A stretch of 14,855 nucleotides of DNA, taken from contig DEBE01000191.1 of assembly GCA_002348425.1 (NCBI GenBank), positions 1 through 14,855 on the forward strand, in the 5' to 3' direction. Both the position numbers and the translations under genes were made by a program. This DNA comes from Alphaproteobacteria bacterium UBA2964. Its GTDB lineage: Bacteria; Pseudomonadota; Alphaproteobacteria; MPNO01; UBA2964. The notes beneath the pieces are model-generated. The model did no database searches and was not told the DNA's origin. It saw only the letters and a list, made by a program, of their open reading frames with translations. This document shows positions 7,845 to 14,855 of this stretch, piece after piece; the stretch's first letter is position 1, and every line of letters starts with the position of its first letter.

Positions 7845-8867
7845 TTATAACAGGGAATAACGAATATACCCGTCTGGGAAACGACTTTTGGCTAGCCGAC
7901 CTTCATAAACAAGATAATTTGCATGAGCCATTGCTTCGCCTATTGCAAAACCGAGTTGATGCTTGTCTAGGTCACGGCGAAAAAGATAGGGTATGAGCTC
8001 TCTTGATGTTTTAGGTTCCTGGCATGCTTCCGCCGCCGCTTTAAGCCTTGAGGAGTGATGTTGTATCAGGGAGTCGATACGTTCATGGAGCCCAAAAAAT
8101 GGTCTATCATGTGAAGGAAGAACAAAAACATTTTTTGGTAAAAATCGAAACTTTTCTAAACTTTGTAAATATAGTCGTAAAGGGTCTCCATCTGGTTCAT
8201 TGCACTGCAAACTAACATTAGTCGAAATTCTTGGTAAAACCTGATCCCCTGAGATTAATATGTTTAGGTTTTCACACCATAGAGCCGCATGCTCGGGAGA
8301 GTGCCCGGCCCCAGTTATTACTCTCCACTCATTTTTGCCAATTAAAAAGTTCTCGGCATCTATCATACGTCGAAAATTTGGTGGTAGTGGCGTAATTATT
8401 TTTGAGAAATCTGGTCTTGTCTCTCGGTAACCATCAATTCCAGTTTGCTCCATTCCATGTTCTTTATAAAAATTCATCCTCGCGTCTATGTCAGAGGTTG
8501 GGCCGCCATATCGATTGAGTTGAGCTTGCATCCATTCCGAATAAGTCATCCAAATGGTCGCATCCCATATATTATTCAGCCATCCGGCCAGAGACACATG
8601 ATCTGGATGGAAATGGGTAATAATTATCCTATTCACGGGCTTATTAAGCAAAAGGTCGGAAAAGACTTGCTTCCATATATTACGAGTGTCGTCCGAGTTA
8701 TAGCCGGTATCAACAATCGTCCACCCTTCTCCATCTTCAATTAACCATAAATTAATATGGTCTAGGGCAAACGGCAGAGGCATTCTTATCCAGTGAATTC
8801 CCTCTGCAACCACCTGTGTTTCTCCATAACTAAGTGTTTCAAAGGGGTATTCTGGCTTTTTCTCCAT
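7845..8867 (-). CDS. Metallo-beta-lactamase-fold hydrolase
   Basis: A 340-residue MBL-fold protein. Metal ligands are in order: HFHPDH (85-90, giving H85, H87, D89 and H90), H189 in GAGHSPEH, D208 in LISGDQV and H253 in LPSHDRP. This is a complete dinuclear site of the glyoxalase II/RNase Z-like arrangement. The part after about 260 is helical and resembles the small C-terminal domain of many glyoxalase-II-like members. No signal peptide is seen, so it is probably cytoplasmic. It converges with the ligase, with 7 bases between the stops, and so is not in that operon. The ATG at 8867 has only a weak AAGG about 10 bases upstream. Related enzymes hydrolyse thioesters, lactones or phosphoesters; thioester cleavage would suit a CoA-rich neighbourhood but is speculation. 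Confidence 0.88.
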   Translation of the reverse strand: MEKKPEYPFETLSYGETQVVAEGIHWIRMPLPFALDHINLWLIEDGEGWTIVDTGYNSDDTRNIWKQVFSDLLLNKPVNRIIITHFHPDHVSLAGWLNNIWDATIWMTYSEWMQAQLNRYGGPTSDIDARMNFYKEHGMEQTGIDGYRETRPDFSKIITPLPPNFRRMIDAENFLIGKNEWRVITGAGHSPEHAALWCENLNILISGDQVLPRISTNVSLQCNEPDGDPLRLYLQSLEKFRFLPKNVFVLPSHDRPFFGLHERIDSLIQHHSSRLKAAAEACQEPKTSRELIPYLFRRDLDKHQLGFAIGEAMAHANYLVYEGRLAKSRFPDGYIRYSLL

Positions 8868-8927
8868 TAAATAAAGGCCTTGCGAGCAAAAGTTCTAATT
8901 AAATTAGCCTATAAATCATATATTTAG

Positions 8928-9707
8928 CTATTGTTCTTCAATAGGGTCTTTTGTCTCGGTTTCTTTTTTTTGGGGTAGCAACTGCCCCAAGGCGGCGAAT
9001 GGATTATCGCTATTTTCTGAAGAAGTGTTTTCTGTCTCATCTGAACCCGTAAGCGCAACATTTTTATTTGATATTTCCGGTTCAGAAGACGTCAATGAAA
9101 CTGTATCAGTATTTTCGATTTCAACAGGATTTATTTGGGTCGAAGATTGTTCCTTCTCTTTATTTTTGCGTTTTTCAGCCCGTTCTGCGGCTCGGTTAGC
9201 TTTTTCTATAGCCGCAGTTAAATCTTCTCTGGCAACTAATCCCAGGGCCACAGGGTCCCTTGGTTTGATATTGTTGATATTCCAATGGGTTCTGTCACGA
9301 ACCCCATTTATAGTCGGTTTTGTAGTGCCTACAAGTTTAGATATTTGTCCATCTGATAATTGTGGAAAATTCTTTACAAGCCATGCGATGGCATCCGGTC
9401 GATCTTGTCGGCGCGTTACTGGTGTATAGCGTGGCCCTTTTGTTCGAATTTTTGGTCGTGGAATGTTTGTCTCAGCTAATTGTAACCTTGCTTCAGGGTC
9501 AGCTCCACAACGATCTATTTCTTCCTTTGTGAGTTGACCATTTGTAATCGGGTCGTATCCTACCATTCCGATAGAGGCCTCCCCATCGGCAATACTCTGA
9601 ACTTCGAGCGAGTGTAATCCACAAAAATCTGATATTTGATCAAACGTCAGTGCTGTATTCTCAATTAACCAAACAGCGGTTGCTTTTGGCATTAGGACCT
9701 GGCTCAT
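8928..9707 (-). CDS. TrcR-like cell-cycle transcriptional regulator (DUF1013 family)
   Basis: The first 165 residues or so match the DUF1013/TrcR family, characteristic of Alphaproteobacteria and annotated as a cell-cycle transcriptional regulator. Recognisable blocks are MPKATAVWLIENTALTFDQI near the start, GYDPITNGQLT (50-60), RPDAIAWLVKNFPQLSDGQI (103-122) and THWNINNIKPRDPVALGL (140-157). Two helix-turn-helix-like units, at about 11-40 and 107-137, look like copies of one another. From about 165 a lysine/alanine-rich helix is followed by an acidic, Ser/Thr-rich tail of about 75 residues that looks disordered and ends with NPFAALGQLLPQ. The ATG at 9707 has a strong AGAGGAGAG just upstream. 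Single gene, with 127 bases to the quinone oxidoreductase behind it. The family is clear; its targets are not. Confidence 0.9.
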   Translation of the reverse strand: MSQVLMPKATAVWLIENTALTFDQISDFCGLHSLEVQSIADGEASIGMVGYDPITNGQLTKEEIDRCGADPEARLQLAETNIPRPKIRTKGPRYTPVTRRQDRPDAIAWLVKNFPQLSDGQISKLVGTTKPTINGVRDRTHWNINNIKPRDPVALGLVAREDLTAAIEKANRAAERAEKRKNKEKEQSSTQINPVEIENTDTVSLTSSEPEISNKNVALTGSDETENTSSENSDNPFAALGQLLPQKKETETKDPIEEQ

Positions 9708-9834
9708 GGTCTCTCCTCTAGTTTCATAATAAATAATTTAGTTTTCTACCGATGCATTGCAGTTTTCAGTGGCCATGCGGAATATTTTCCATGATATACC
9801 ATACTCATTTTTGACATAAGACAGACGTACACGA

Positions 9835-10836
9835 TTAAACGGTTAGAACGATTTTACCAATATGCTCGCCGCTGTCCATCAATGCATGCGCGTTGACTGC
9901 TTCTTTCAATGGAAAACAACGATAAATTATTGGTTTAATCTTTCCAGCCTCTATTAAAGGCCATGCTTTATCATGAAGTTGTTCTTTTATTAACGCTTTT
10001 TCTTCTATAGATCTAGGACGCAGTGTTGATCCGGTAAAAGTTATTTGCTTTGTCATAATGATGTGAACAGGAATCTCGGCTTTAGTGCCACTTTGAACCG
10101 CAATTTGAATTAGGCGTCCTTTATTTGAGAGGACACGTAAATTTCGGGCAACATAATTTCCGCCTACTATATCTAAAATAACATCTACGCCTTTGTGTTT
10201 GGTGATATTGTCAACCTCCTCCACGAAATCAAATTCGCGATAATTGATAGCGGCTATGGCACCAAGATTTATACAAGCTTCGCATTTTATTTTCGAACCA
10301 GCAGTCGCAATTACATTTGCCCCCATGACAGAAGCCAGTTGAATTGCTGTCGTTCCAATTCCGCTGGAGCCTCCATGTATTAGTATAGTTTCCCCGGGTT
10401 TTAGTTTTCCCCGTGTAAAAACATTATCCCATACTGTAAAAAAGGTTTCTGGGAGAGCAGCAGCTTCCTCTATGGTCAGGCTCTTAGGTATTGGTAAGCA
10501 TTGCAGTTCTGGCGCTATACAATATTCCGCGTATCCACCTCCTGGAACTAGAGCACAAACCCTGTCACCAACTTTCCAATTTACTACATCATCAGATATT
10601 TTGACGATTGTTCCTGCTATTTCTAGCCCTGGTGTATCGGGAGCACCTTTCGGGGGAGGATAATTTCCTCTACGTTGCATTATATCGGGCCGATTGATAC
10701 CTGCAGCTTCTACTTTTACGAGTACCTCACCTGTTTTAGGTAGTGGAACAGGAATTATGGTTGGGATTAGAACCGTAGGATCACCTGGCTGGGATATTTT
10801 GATGGCGGTCATTTCGGTTGGTAATGCTTGTGACAT
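9835..10836 (-). CDS. NAD(P)H:quinone oxidoreductase, zinc-free MDR family (PIG3-like)
   Basis: A medium-chain dehydrogenase/reductase without the catalytic or structural zinc cysteines, as in quinone oxidoreductases and PIG3. With the ATG at 10836 it has 333 residues. The GroES-like half shows AAGINRPDIMQRRGNYPPP and PGLEIAG, and the domain boundary carries GDRVCALVPGGGYAEY. ALPETFFTVWDNVF leads into the Rossmann motif IHGGSSGIGTTAIQLA (about 153-168), followed by the substrate-closing TGSTLRPRS. It should reduce quinones or reactive enones with NADPH in the cytoplasm. Start choice: the longest frame begins with TTG at 10848, ATG codons lie at 10836 and 10812, and none has a clear Shine-Dalgarno. 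I prefer 10836 because relatives often carry a short extension before the MTAIKI strand. Divergent from the DUF1192 gene, 85 bases away. Confidence 0.9.
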   Translation of the reverse strand: MSQALPTEMTAIKISQPGDPTVLIPTIIPVPLPKTGEVLVKVEAAGINRPDIMQRRGNYPPPKGAPDTPGLEIAGTIVKISDDVVNWKVGDRVCALVPGGGYAEYCIAPELQCLPIPKSLTIEEAAALPETFFTVWDNVFTRGKLKPGETILIHGGSSGIGTTAIQLASVMGANVIATAGSKIKCEACINLGAIAAINYREFDFVEEVDNITKHKGVDVILDIVGGNYVARNLRVLSNKGRLIQIAVQSGTKAEIPVHIIMTKQITFTGSTLRPRSIEEKALIKEQLHDKAWPLIEAGKIKPIIYRCFPLKEAVNAHALMDSGEHIGKIVLTV

Positions 10837-10921
10837 GTGGTTTGACAATTGTTGTTTTATTAAAAATATTTACAGGTCTAATATTCTAAAATCGAACTGG
10901 CAAGAATAGGGAAAAATTTTT

Positions 10922-11104
10922 ATGGATGAAGAGGATTACATAACAAAGCCTAAAGACTGGACACGGCGTGATATTGAAAAACTATCTATACTGCAGCTCG
11001 AAGAATATATTTCAGAATTAAAGAAAGAAATCGATAGGGTCGAATCCGATATCAACTCGAAGAAAAATCACGCGACAGCGGCAGAGGCCGTATTTAAGAA
11101 ATAA
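10922..11104 (+). CDS. DUF1192 family small protein
   Basis: A 60-residue charged protein matching the short alphaproteobacterial DUF1192 family. An N-terminal KPKDW segment is followed by LSILQLEEYISELKKEIDRV (about 23-42), a heptad-like helix that could form a coiled coil. The family-typical end AAEAVFKK closes it. It has no membrane segment or signal peptide. AGGGA about 10 bases before the ATG supports the start. The gene is divergent from the quinone oxidoreductase and convergent with rpmE. Molecular function is unknown for the family. Confidence 0.85.
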   Translation: MDEEDYITKPKDWTRRDIEKLSILQLEEYISELKKEIDRVESDINSKKNHATAAEAVFKK

Positions 11105-11160
11105 ATCCGAATAATCGTAAAAGGCGCAATCTATGAATCATCGGTATTTAAGTTAAATTA

Positions 11161-11385
11161 TTATTTAATACCGAAATTCTCGAATTTCTTATTAAATTTT
11201 GCAACTTGACCATCTTGTGTATTGATCCGTTGTGCCCCTCCAGTCCAAGCTGGATGAGAGTTTGGGTCAATATCCAGTTTAAGAGTGTCGCCCGGATTTC
11301 CCCAAGTCGAACGCGTCTTATAGCTGGTACCGTCTGTCATTACTACGGTAATCTCATGATACTCGGGATGGATATCATCTTTCAT
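11161..11385 (-). CDS. rpmE: 50S ribosomal protein L31
   Basis: A 74-residue L31 (bL31) of the large ribosomal subunit, beginning [19 protein letters not shown] and containing the conserved [18 protein letters not shown] and VAKFNKKF segments. It lacks the CxC and CxxC zinc ligands of the E. coli-type C+ protein, so it is the zinc-independent C- form. The frame extends upstream to a GTG at 11397, but that GTG lies inside the sequence GTGGAGGAAGAAATG. GGAGG (11391-11395) is an ideal Shine-Dalgarno 5 bases before the ATG at 11385, and known L31 proteins start with MK-DIHP. I therefore set the start at 11385. A good promoter is visible upstream (11409-11438). Downstream it converges with the DUF1192 gene. 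Confidence 0.96.
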   Translation of the reverse strand: MKDDIHPEYHEITVVMTDGTSYKTRSTWGNPGDTLKLDIDPNSHPAWTGGAQRINTQDGQVAKFNKKFENFGIK

Positions 11386-11390
11386 TTCTT

Positions 11391-11395
11391 CCTCC
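11391..11395 (-). promoter_or_regulatory. Shine-Dalgarno of rpmE
   Basis: The minus strand reads GGAGG here, followed by AAGAA and the ATG at 11385. This near-perfect site decides the start and rules out the overlapping upstream GTG. Confidence 0.85.
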
Positions 11396-11408
11396 ACAAC
11401 GGGGGCGA

Positions 11409-11438
11409 GTTATATATCAATTATACAATTGAGGGCAA
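11409..11438 (-). promoter_or_regulatory. Candidate rpmE promoter with a palindromic spacer
   Basis: On the minus strand TTGCCC (11438-11433) is followed after 16 bases by TATATA (11416-11411); TATAAC (11414-11409) is an alternative with 18 bases. The 16 spacer bases form the palindrome TCAATT-ATAC-AATTGA (11417-11432). The leader to the ATG at 11385 would be short, around 15-20 bases and carrying the Shine-Dalgarno. The promoter call rests on two hexamers near consensus at correct spacing. Confidence 0.45.
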
Positions 11439-11543
11439 GCCTTTCAGTGAAATAAAAAGGGTATTTCTTCTGCGTTGACGTAGATACTTTGTAATGCTTC
11501 TTAGAGGACAGACGCTATAAAATGATGATAAGATTAAAAACAA

Positions 11544-13352
11544 ATGGCTCGGCACAATAATCTTAATGTTGGAAATCATGAAGGAAAGGAAAGACCGCGG
11601 GCTTCCGTGGGAGCCTTGCGCGGGATCTTTCCCTATTTGAAGCCTTATAGCGTTGCAATAGCCGGAGCATTGATTGCATTAACGATTGCAGCCTCTGCGG
11701 TTTTGGTAATGGGGGTAGGTCTTAGATCGTTAATTGACCATGGTTTTAGTAGCGGAAATGAAGAACTTTTGGACCACGCTTTGGTTGGGTTGTTTATAAT
11801 AATAGTGAGCCTAACTGCAGCCACTTATGCGCGCTTTTTTTTGGTCTCATGGATAGGTGAAAGAGTTGTCGCTGATATACGCAAAGATGTCTTCAATCAT
11901 GTGCTGCATTTGGACACACAATTTTTTGAAACGACGCGCGTAGGAGAAATTCTATCTCGGCTTACTACAGATACAACCTTATTACAATCTGTCGTTGGTT
12001 CACAAATCTCCATTGCCTTGCGTAATCTATTACTGTTTTTCGGCGGTACAGCAATGCTTTTCATTACTAGTCCACGGCTGACAGGGTTTGTATTCCTTGT
12101 AGTACCGTTAGTGTTAATACCAATCATATTATTTGGGCGGCGTGTGCGATATTTATCGCGTAGAAGCCAGGACAGAGTAGCGGACGTTGGAGCGTTTATT
12201 GAAGAAACCTTGAATGCTATTCGTATCGTTCAAGCTTTTGGGCATGAAAAATTCGACCGTATCCTTTTTAGAAGCCGAGTTAATGACGCCCTCGTGACAG
12301 CAGTCAAAAGAATCAGGGCCCGTGCTTTTTTGACTGCAACTGTAATGTTGCTCGTCTTTGGTTCCATTGGAGTAATCCTGTGGTTGGGAGGGCATGATGT
12401 CATCTCTGGCAGAATTAGCGCGGGGGAATTATCAGCATTCGTTTTTTATGCAATCGTTGTGGCGGGCTCTTTAGGAGCTATCAGTGAAGTTATTGGTGAC
12501 CTTCAACGTGCTGGAGGTGCTAGTGAAAGATTGATCGAGTTGTTAACTACAACACCTCAATTGACGTTACCGGCCAACCCAAAAGAACTTCCTAATTTTA
12601 AAGTCGCCGGGGTCAAATTTAATGATGTTACTTTTCACTACCCCTCTCGTCCCGACATTCCCTCACTTTCTAATTTTAATCTAGAGGTCAAGCCCGGAGA
12701 GACTGTAGCTTTGGTTGGGCCATCCGGTTCTGGAAAATCTACAGTCTTCCAACTTTTATTAAGGTTTTATGACCCTTCAGAGGGTAGCATTTTGCTTGAG
12801 AATTTTGATCTAAAGGAAATCAGCCTTCAAGATTTGCGCTCTAATATGTCTATTGTTCCTCAGGATGCAGTAATATTTGCAGCAAATGCCTGGGAAAATA
12901 TTGGTTATGGTCGACCCGAGGCTTCGACTGAAGAAATCCGTTTTGCTGCAGACGCAGCCTCGGCCTCAGAATTTCTAGATAGGCTTCCAGAAGGTTTTAA
13001 CTCCTTTTTAGGTGAGAAAGGTGTACGGCTGTCAGGAGGACAAAGGCAGAGAATTGCAATAGCACGCGCAATTCTTCGAAATACCCCTTTGCTACTTCTA
13101 GACGAAGCCACGAGCGCGCTAGATTCGGAAAGTGAACTTAGTGTTCAATTGGCTCTAGAAAAGGCTATGTCTAAAAGCACAACATTAGTTATAGCACATC
13201 GGTTAGCTACAGTTCTTAAAGCCGATCGAATAATTGTTATGGATAAAGGTAAGATTGTGGAGAGTGGAACACATAAAAGCTTACTCTCAAAGGGTGGGCT
13301 TTACGCGCGATTGGCCGCTCTGCAATTTCACCTTCAAGGGAATGATACCTAA
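11544..13352 (+). CDS. ABC exporter half-transporter, MsbA/ABCB-like
   Basis: A 602-residue fused permease-ATPase of the type IV (ABCB/MsbA) exporter class that would act as an inner-membrane homodimer. The N-terminal part has six predicted membrane segments, including IAGALIALTIAASAVLVMGV (about 39-58) and TGFVFLVVPLVLIPIILFG. The coupling-helix text TTRVGEILSRLTTDT is typical of the family. The nucleotide-binding domain starts near 355 and is complete: Walker A GPSGSGKST (392-400), Q-loop SIVPQD, signature LSGGQRQR (496-503), Walker B LLLLDEA with D520 and E521, and switch H552 in IAHRL. Relatives export lipid A, other lipids or drugs; the substrate here is unknown, so I give no symbol. The ATG at 11544 has no strong Shine-Dalgarno. 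It is divergent from rpmE and convergent with the GFA-family gene, 18 bases apart. Confidence 0.93.
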   Translation: MARHNNLNVGNHEGKERPRASVGALRGIFPYLKPYSVAIAGALIALTIAASAVLVMGVGLRSLIDHGFSSGNEELLDHALVGLFIIIVSLTAATYARFFLVSWIGERVVADIRKDVFNHVLHLDTQFFETTRVGEILSRLTTDTTLLQSVVGSQISIALRNLLLFFGGTAMLFITSPRLTGFVFLVVPLVLIPIILFGRRVRYLSRRSQDRVADVGAFIEETLNAIRIVQAFGHEKFDRILFRSRVNDALVTAVKRIRARAFLTATVMLLVFGSIGVILWLGGHDVISGRISAGELSAFVFYAIVVAGSLGAISEVIGDLQRAGGASERLIELLTTTPQLTLPANPKELPNFKVAGVKFNDVTFHYPSRPDIPSLSNFNLEVKPGETVALVGPSGSGKSTVFQLLLRFYDPSEGSILLENFDLKEISLQDLRSNMSIVPQDAVIFAANAWENIGYGRPEASTEEIRFAADAASASEFLDRLPEGFNSFLGEKGVRLSGGQRQRIAIARAILRNTPLLLLDEATSALDSESELSVQLALEKAMSKSTTLVIAHRLATVLKADRIIVMDKGKIVESGTHKSLLSKGGLYARLAALQFHLQGNDT

Positions 13353-13370
13353 ATTCATACTTGTTTGTTA

Positions 13371-13772
13371 TTATTTTTCACGACTGGGTATAGCTTGTAG
13401 TGTTTCCATCCATTTTTGAGCAGACCTATGCCAACCTTGAGTTGTCGGTACTAAATGGTTTAGTTGATTAGATGTAGGCGTACGGATTCGAAATATTTTT
13501 GGTTCGTCTCCTACTGAAGTAGAATAGATATGTGTACCACAGTCAGGGCAGAATATCTGTGCACGCTTTCGACCACTTTCAGCCGTCTTTATATAAGTTT
13601 TAGGATTCCCTGATAGGAGTACAAAATTTTCTTCCGGAACTGCGACGCCTATCCGAAAGGGACCACCCGAAAATTTTTGACAATCTGTACAATGACAAAT
13701 TCCTACTTTTTCGGTGTCGGCTTCGGCTTCGTAACTAATAGCGCCACAGTGACAGTTGCCGTCAATTTTCAT
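13371..13772 (-). CDS. GFA/CENP-V-fold zinc protein
   Basis: A 133-residue protein of the GFA (glutathione-dependent formaldehyde-activating, Mss4-like) family. Zinc ligands are CHC (7-9), CHCTDC (26-31) and CPDC (75-78), with the usual FSGGPF after the second group and GTHIYS after the third. The longest frame starts at a TTG (13787) without a ribosome site. The ATG at 13772 is preceded by GGAGA (13785-13781) at 8 bases and puts CHC at the normal distance from the N-terminus, so I use it. The family name derives from Gfa, proposed to help glutathione react with formaldehyde, but most members are uncharacterised and formaldehyde chemistry should not be assumed. Convergent with the ABC exporter and divergent from the solute receptor gene. 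Confidence 0.9.
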   Translation of the reverse strand: MKIDGNCHCGAISYEAEADTEKVGICHCTDCQKFSGGPFRIGVAVPEENFVLLSGNPKTYIKTAESGRKRAQIFCPDCGTHIYSTSVGDEPKIFRIRTPTSNQLNHLVPTTQGWHRSAQKWMETLQAIPSREK

Positions 13773-13881
13773 GAGTCTGGTCTCCAAAATAAATTTTAAC
13801 TCTGTTTGGCCTTGAAACCGAGGACGTAAATGTTAGTCTCCACGTTGTGATTTAATTATAATGTGATAGGGAGAAAAGTTA

Positions 13882-14855
13882 ATGGGATTTTTGAAGAATG
13901 GCTTATCTGCAGCAGCCGTTTTAGCGTTTGGGGTGGGTACTTTTGCTAATGCCTCTAATGCAGATAGCGTAGCCAAATTTTATAAAGGTAAGACTATAAA
14001 AGTTATTGTAGCGTCAAGTGCGGGTGGAGGTTATGACGCTTATAGCCGAGTTTTGGGTGAACATATTGTTCGATTTCTCCCTGGAAACCCAAGTGCAGTA
14101 GTGCAAAATATGCCGGGGGCTGGAGGATTAAGGGCTGCGAACTTTTTGTATGTGCGTGCTCCAAAAGATGGAACCTATTTCGGACATGTACAAAGAACCG
14201 CGCCATTTCATGCGATAATGGGGCGTCCGGGGGCGGCTTTCGATCCCAATAAGTTTAATTGGATTGGTAGCCTTAATAATGAGGTTACAATATGTGTGGT
14301 CCGAAAAGAGGCTAAGGCAAAAACTTTTGAGGACCTTCGAAAATACCAAACAATAATGGGGGGTTCCGGGATAGCGTCTGACAGTGAGACTGTTCCAACG
14401 TTTCTAAATAATATGCTTGGATTTAAATTTAAGGTTGTTTCAGGTTATCCAGGTTCCACGGAAACAGCCCTTGCTGTTGAGCGTAAAGAATTGGATGGCA
14501 TGTGTGGTTCGTATTCTTCTTTAACATCTGCACAAAAACGGTGGTTCAAACCTGGCAAGGAGTTTGTAAATATTTTGGTGCAAGCTTCGACACGAAAGCA
14601 TGCGAAGATACCTCAGGTACCTCTTGCGAAAGATTTAGCTAGAAACTCGAAAGATAAGGCGGTTATGGAGCTAAATGATGCTCGCCTCGAAATGGGTCGT
14701 CCATTTGTTGCGCCTCCCGGTGTACCGCAGGAGCGAGTGAAGGCACTCCGAGTAGCTTTTAACCAAATGGTCAAAGATAAGCAATTTGTAAACGCAATTC
14801 TTAAATTGGGAAGAGAGCTGAATCCCGTGACAGGTCAAGACGTTCAGGCCTTGAT
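13882..14855 (+). CDS. Tripartite tricarboxylate transporter (TctC/Bug) solute-binding receptor, C-terminus cut by window
   Basis: The frame is open from the ATG at 13882 to the window end (324 complete codons), so only the last few residues should be missing. It starts with a Sec signal peptide: a hydrophobic stretch GLSAAAVLAFGVGTF, then FANASNA with likely cleavage after residue 24 or 27. The mature part has the TctC/Bug hallmarks YKGKTIKVIVASSAGGGYD, PGNPSAVVQNMPGAGG, LYVRAPKDGTYFG and PFVAPPGVPQERV. Such periplasmic receptors deliver organic acids to a TctA/TctB membrane pair. No permease genes are visible here; they may lie downstream. AGGGAGA (13868-13874) supports the start, and a perfect TATAAT lies at 13857-13862, though very close to it. 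The ligand is unknown; oxalate or another dicarboxylate is possible but not indicated. Confidence 0.9.
   Translation, partial: MGFLKNGLSAAAVLAFGVGTFANASNADSVAKFYKGKTIKVIVASSAGGGYDAYSRVLGEHIVRFLPGNPSAVVQNMPGAGGLRAANFLYVRAPKDGTYFGHVQRTAPFHAIMGRPGAAFDPNKFNWIGSLNNEVTICVVRKEAKAKTFEDLRKYQTIMGGSGIASDSETVPTFLNNMLGFKFKVVSGYPGSTETALAVERKELDGMCGSYSSLTSAQKRWFKPGKEFVNILVQASTRKHAKIPQVPLAKDLARNSKDKAVMELNDARLEMGRPFVAPPGVPQERVKALRVAFNQMVKDKQFVNAILKLGRELNPVTGQDVQAL

Noticed and set aside
9025..9429. 134-codon + strand open frame opposite the TrcR-like gene
   Set aside because: The minus-strand DUF1013 protein is clearly real with a strong Shine-Dalgarno; the opposite frame is Ser/Phe-rich shadow sequence.
11142..11173. 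Inverted repeat CGGTATT...AATACCG between the DUF1192 and rpmE genes, considered as a shared terminator
   Set aside because: The arms are only 7 bp with an 18-base AT loop, the right arm lies inside the rpmE coding end, and no T tract follows on either strand.
14003..14349. Two minus-strand open frames near the right end
   Set aside because: They sit antisense to the TctC receptor, whose uninterrupted frame has a signal peptide and strong family motifs; these frames show no recognisable protein.
1..14855. Mobile elements, CRISPR arrays, tRNA or rRNA genes
   Set aside because: Reading both strands I found no transposase or integrase text, no regularly spaced repeats and no cloverleaf or rRNA-like stretches.

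Overview
The window looks like a chromosomal segment of an alphaproteobacterium. It carries a DUF1013/TrcR-family gene and a DUF1192 gene, both families known essentially from Alphaproteobacteria. By eye the base composition is moderately AT-rich, which would suit a free-living, perhaps marine, lineage, but the sequence does not fix genus or family. No rRNA, tRNA, CRISPR array, transposase or integrase is visible.

Left part (1-8867) is catabolic. It opens with the last 24 codons of an unidentified + strand gene, which converge on a minus-strand luciferase-like flavin monooxygenase. A divergent FAD dehydrogenase of the TcuA/fumarate-reductase superfamily (1330-2817) follows. After a 333-base intergenic region with two related inverted repeats comes a tight same-strand cluster: oxc (oxalyl-CoA decarboxylase, 3151-4863), frc (formyl-CoA:oxalate CoA-transferase, 4906-6156) and a benzoate-CoA-ligase-like AMP-forming acyl-CoA synthetase (6203-7837). 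Frc moves CoA from formyl-CoA to oxalate, and Oxc decarboxylates oxalyl-CoA back to formyl-CoA. The two thus form a closed cycle that turns oxalate into formate and CO2. The ligase is a candidate for loading the first CoA, or for feeding another acid into the pool; that role is inference. A minus-strand metallo-beta-lactamase-fold hydrolase converges on the ligase.

Middle part (8928-13352) has a housekeeping character: a TrcR-like regulator, a zinc-free quinone oxidoreductase, a small DUF1192 protein, ribosomal protein L31 and an MsbA-like ABC exporter. For L31 the Shine-Dalgarno sequence places the true start 12 bases inside the longest ORF, and a 16-bp palindrome exactly fills the spacer of its likely promoter.

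Right part holds a GFA/CENP-V-fold zinc protein (13371-13772, start also corrected by its Shine-Dalgarno) and, divergent from it, a secreted TctC/Bug-type solute receptor that runs off the window end (13882 onward). The receptor hints at uptake of an organic acid, but nothing in the window ties it to the oxalate genes. No regulator or dedicated oxalate permease lies next to oxc-frc.
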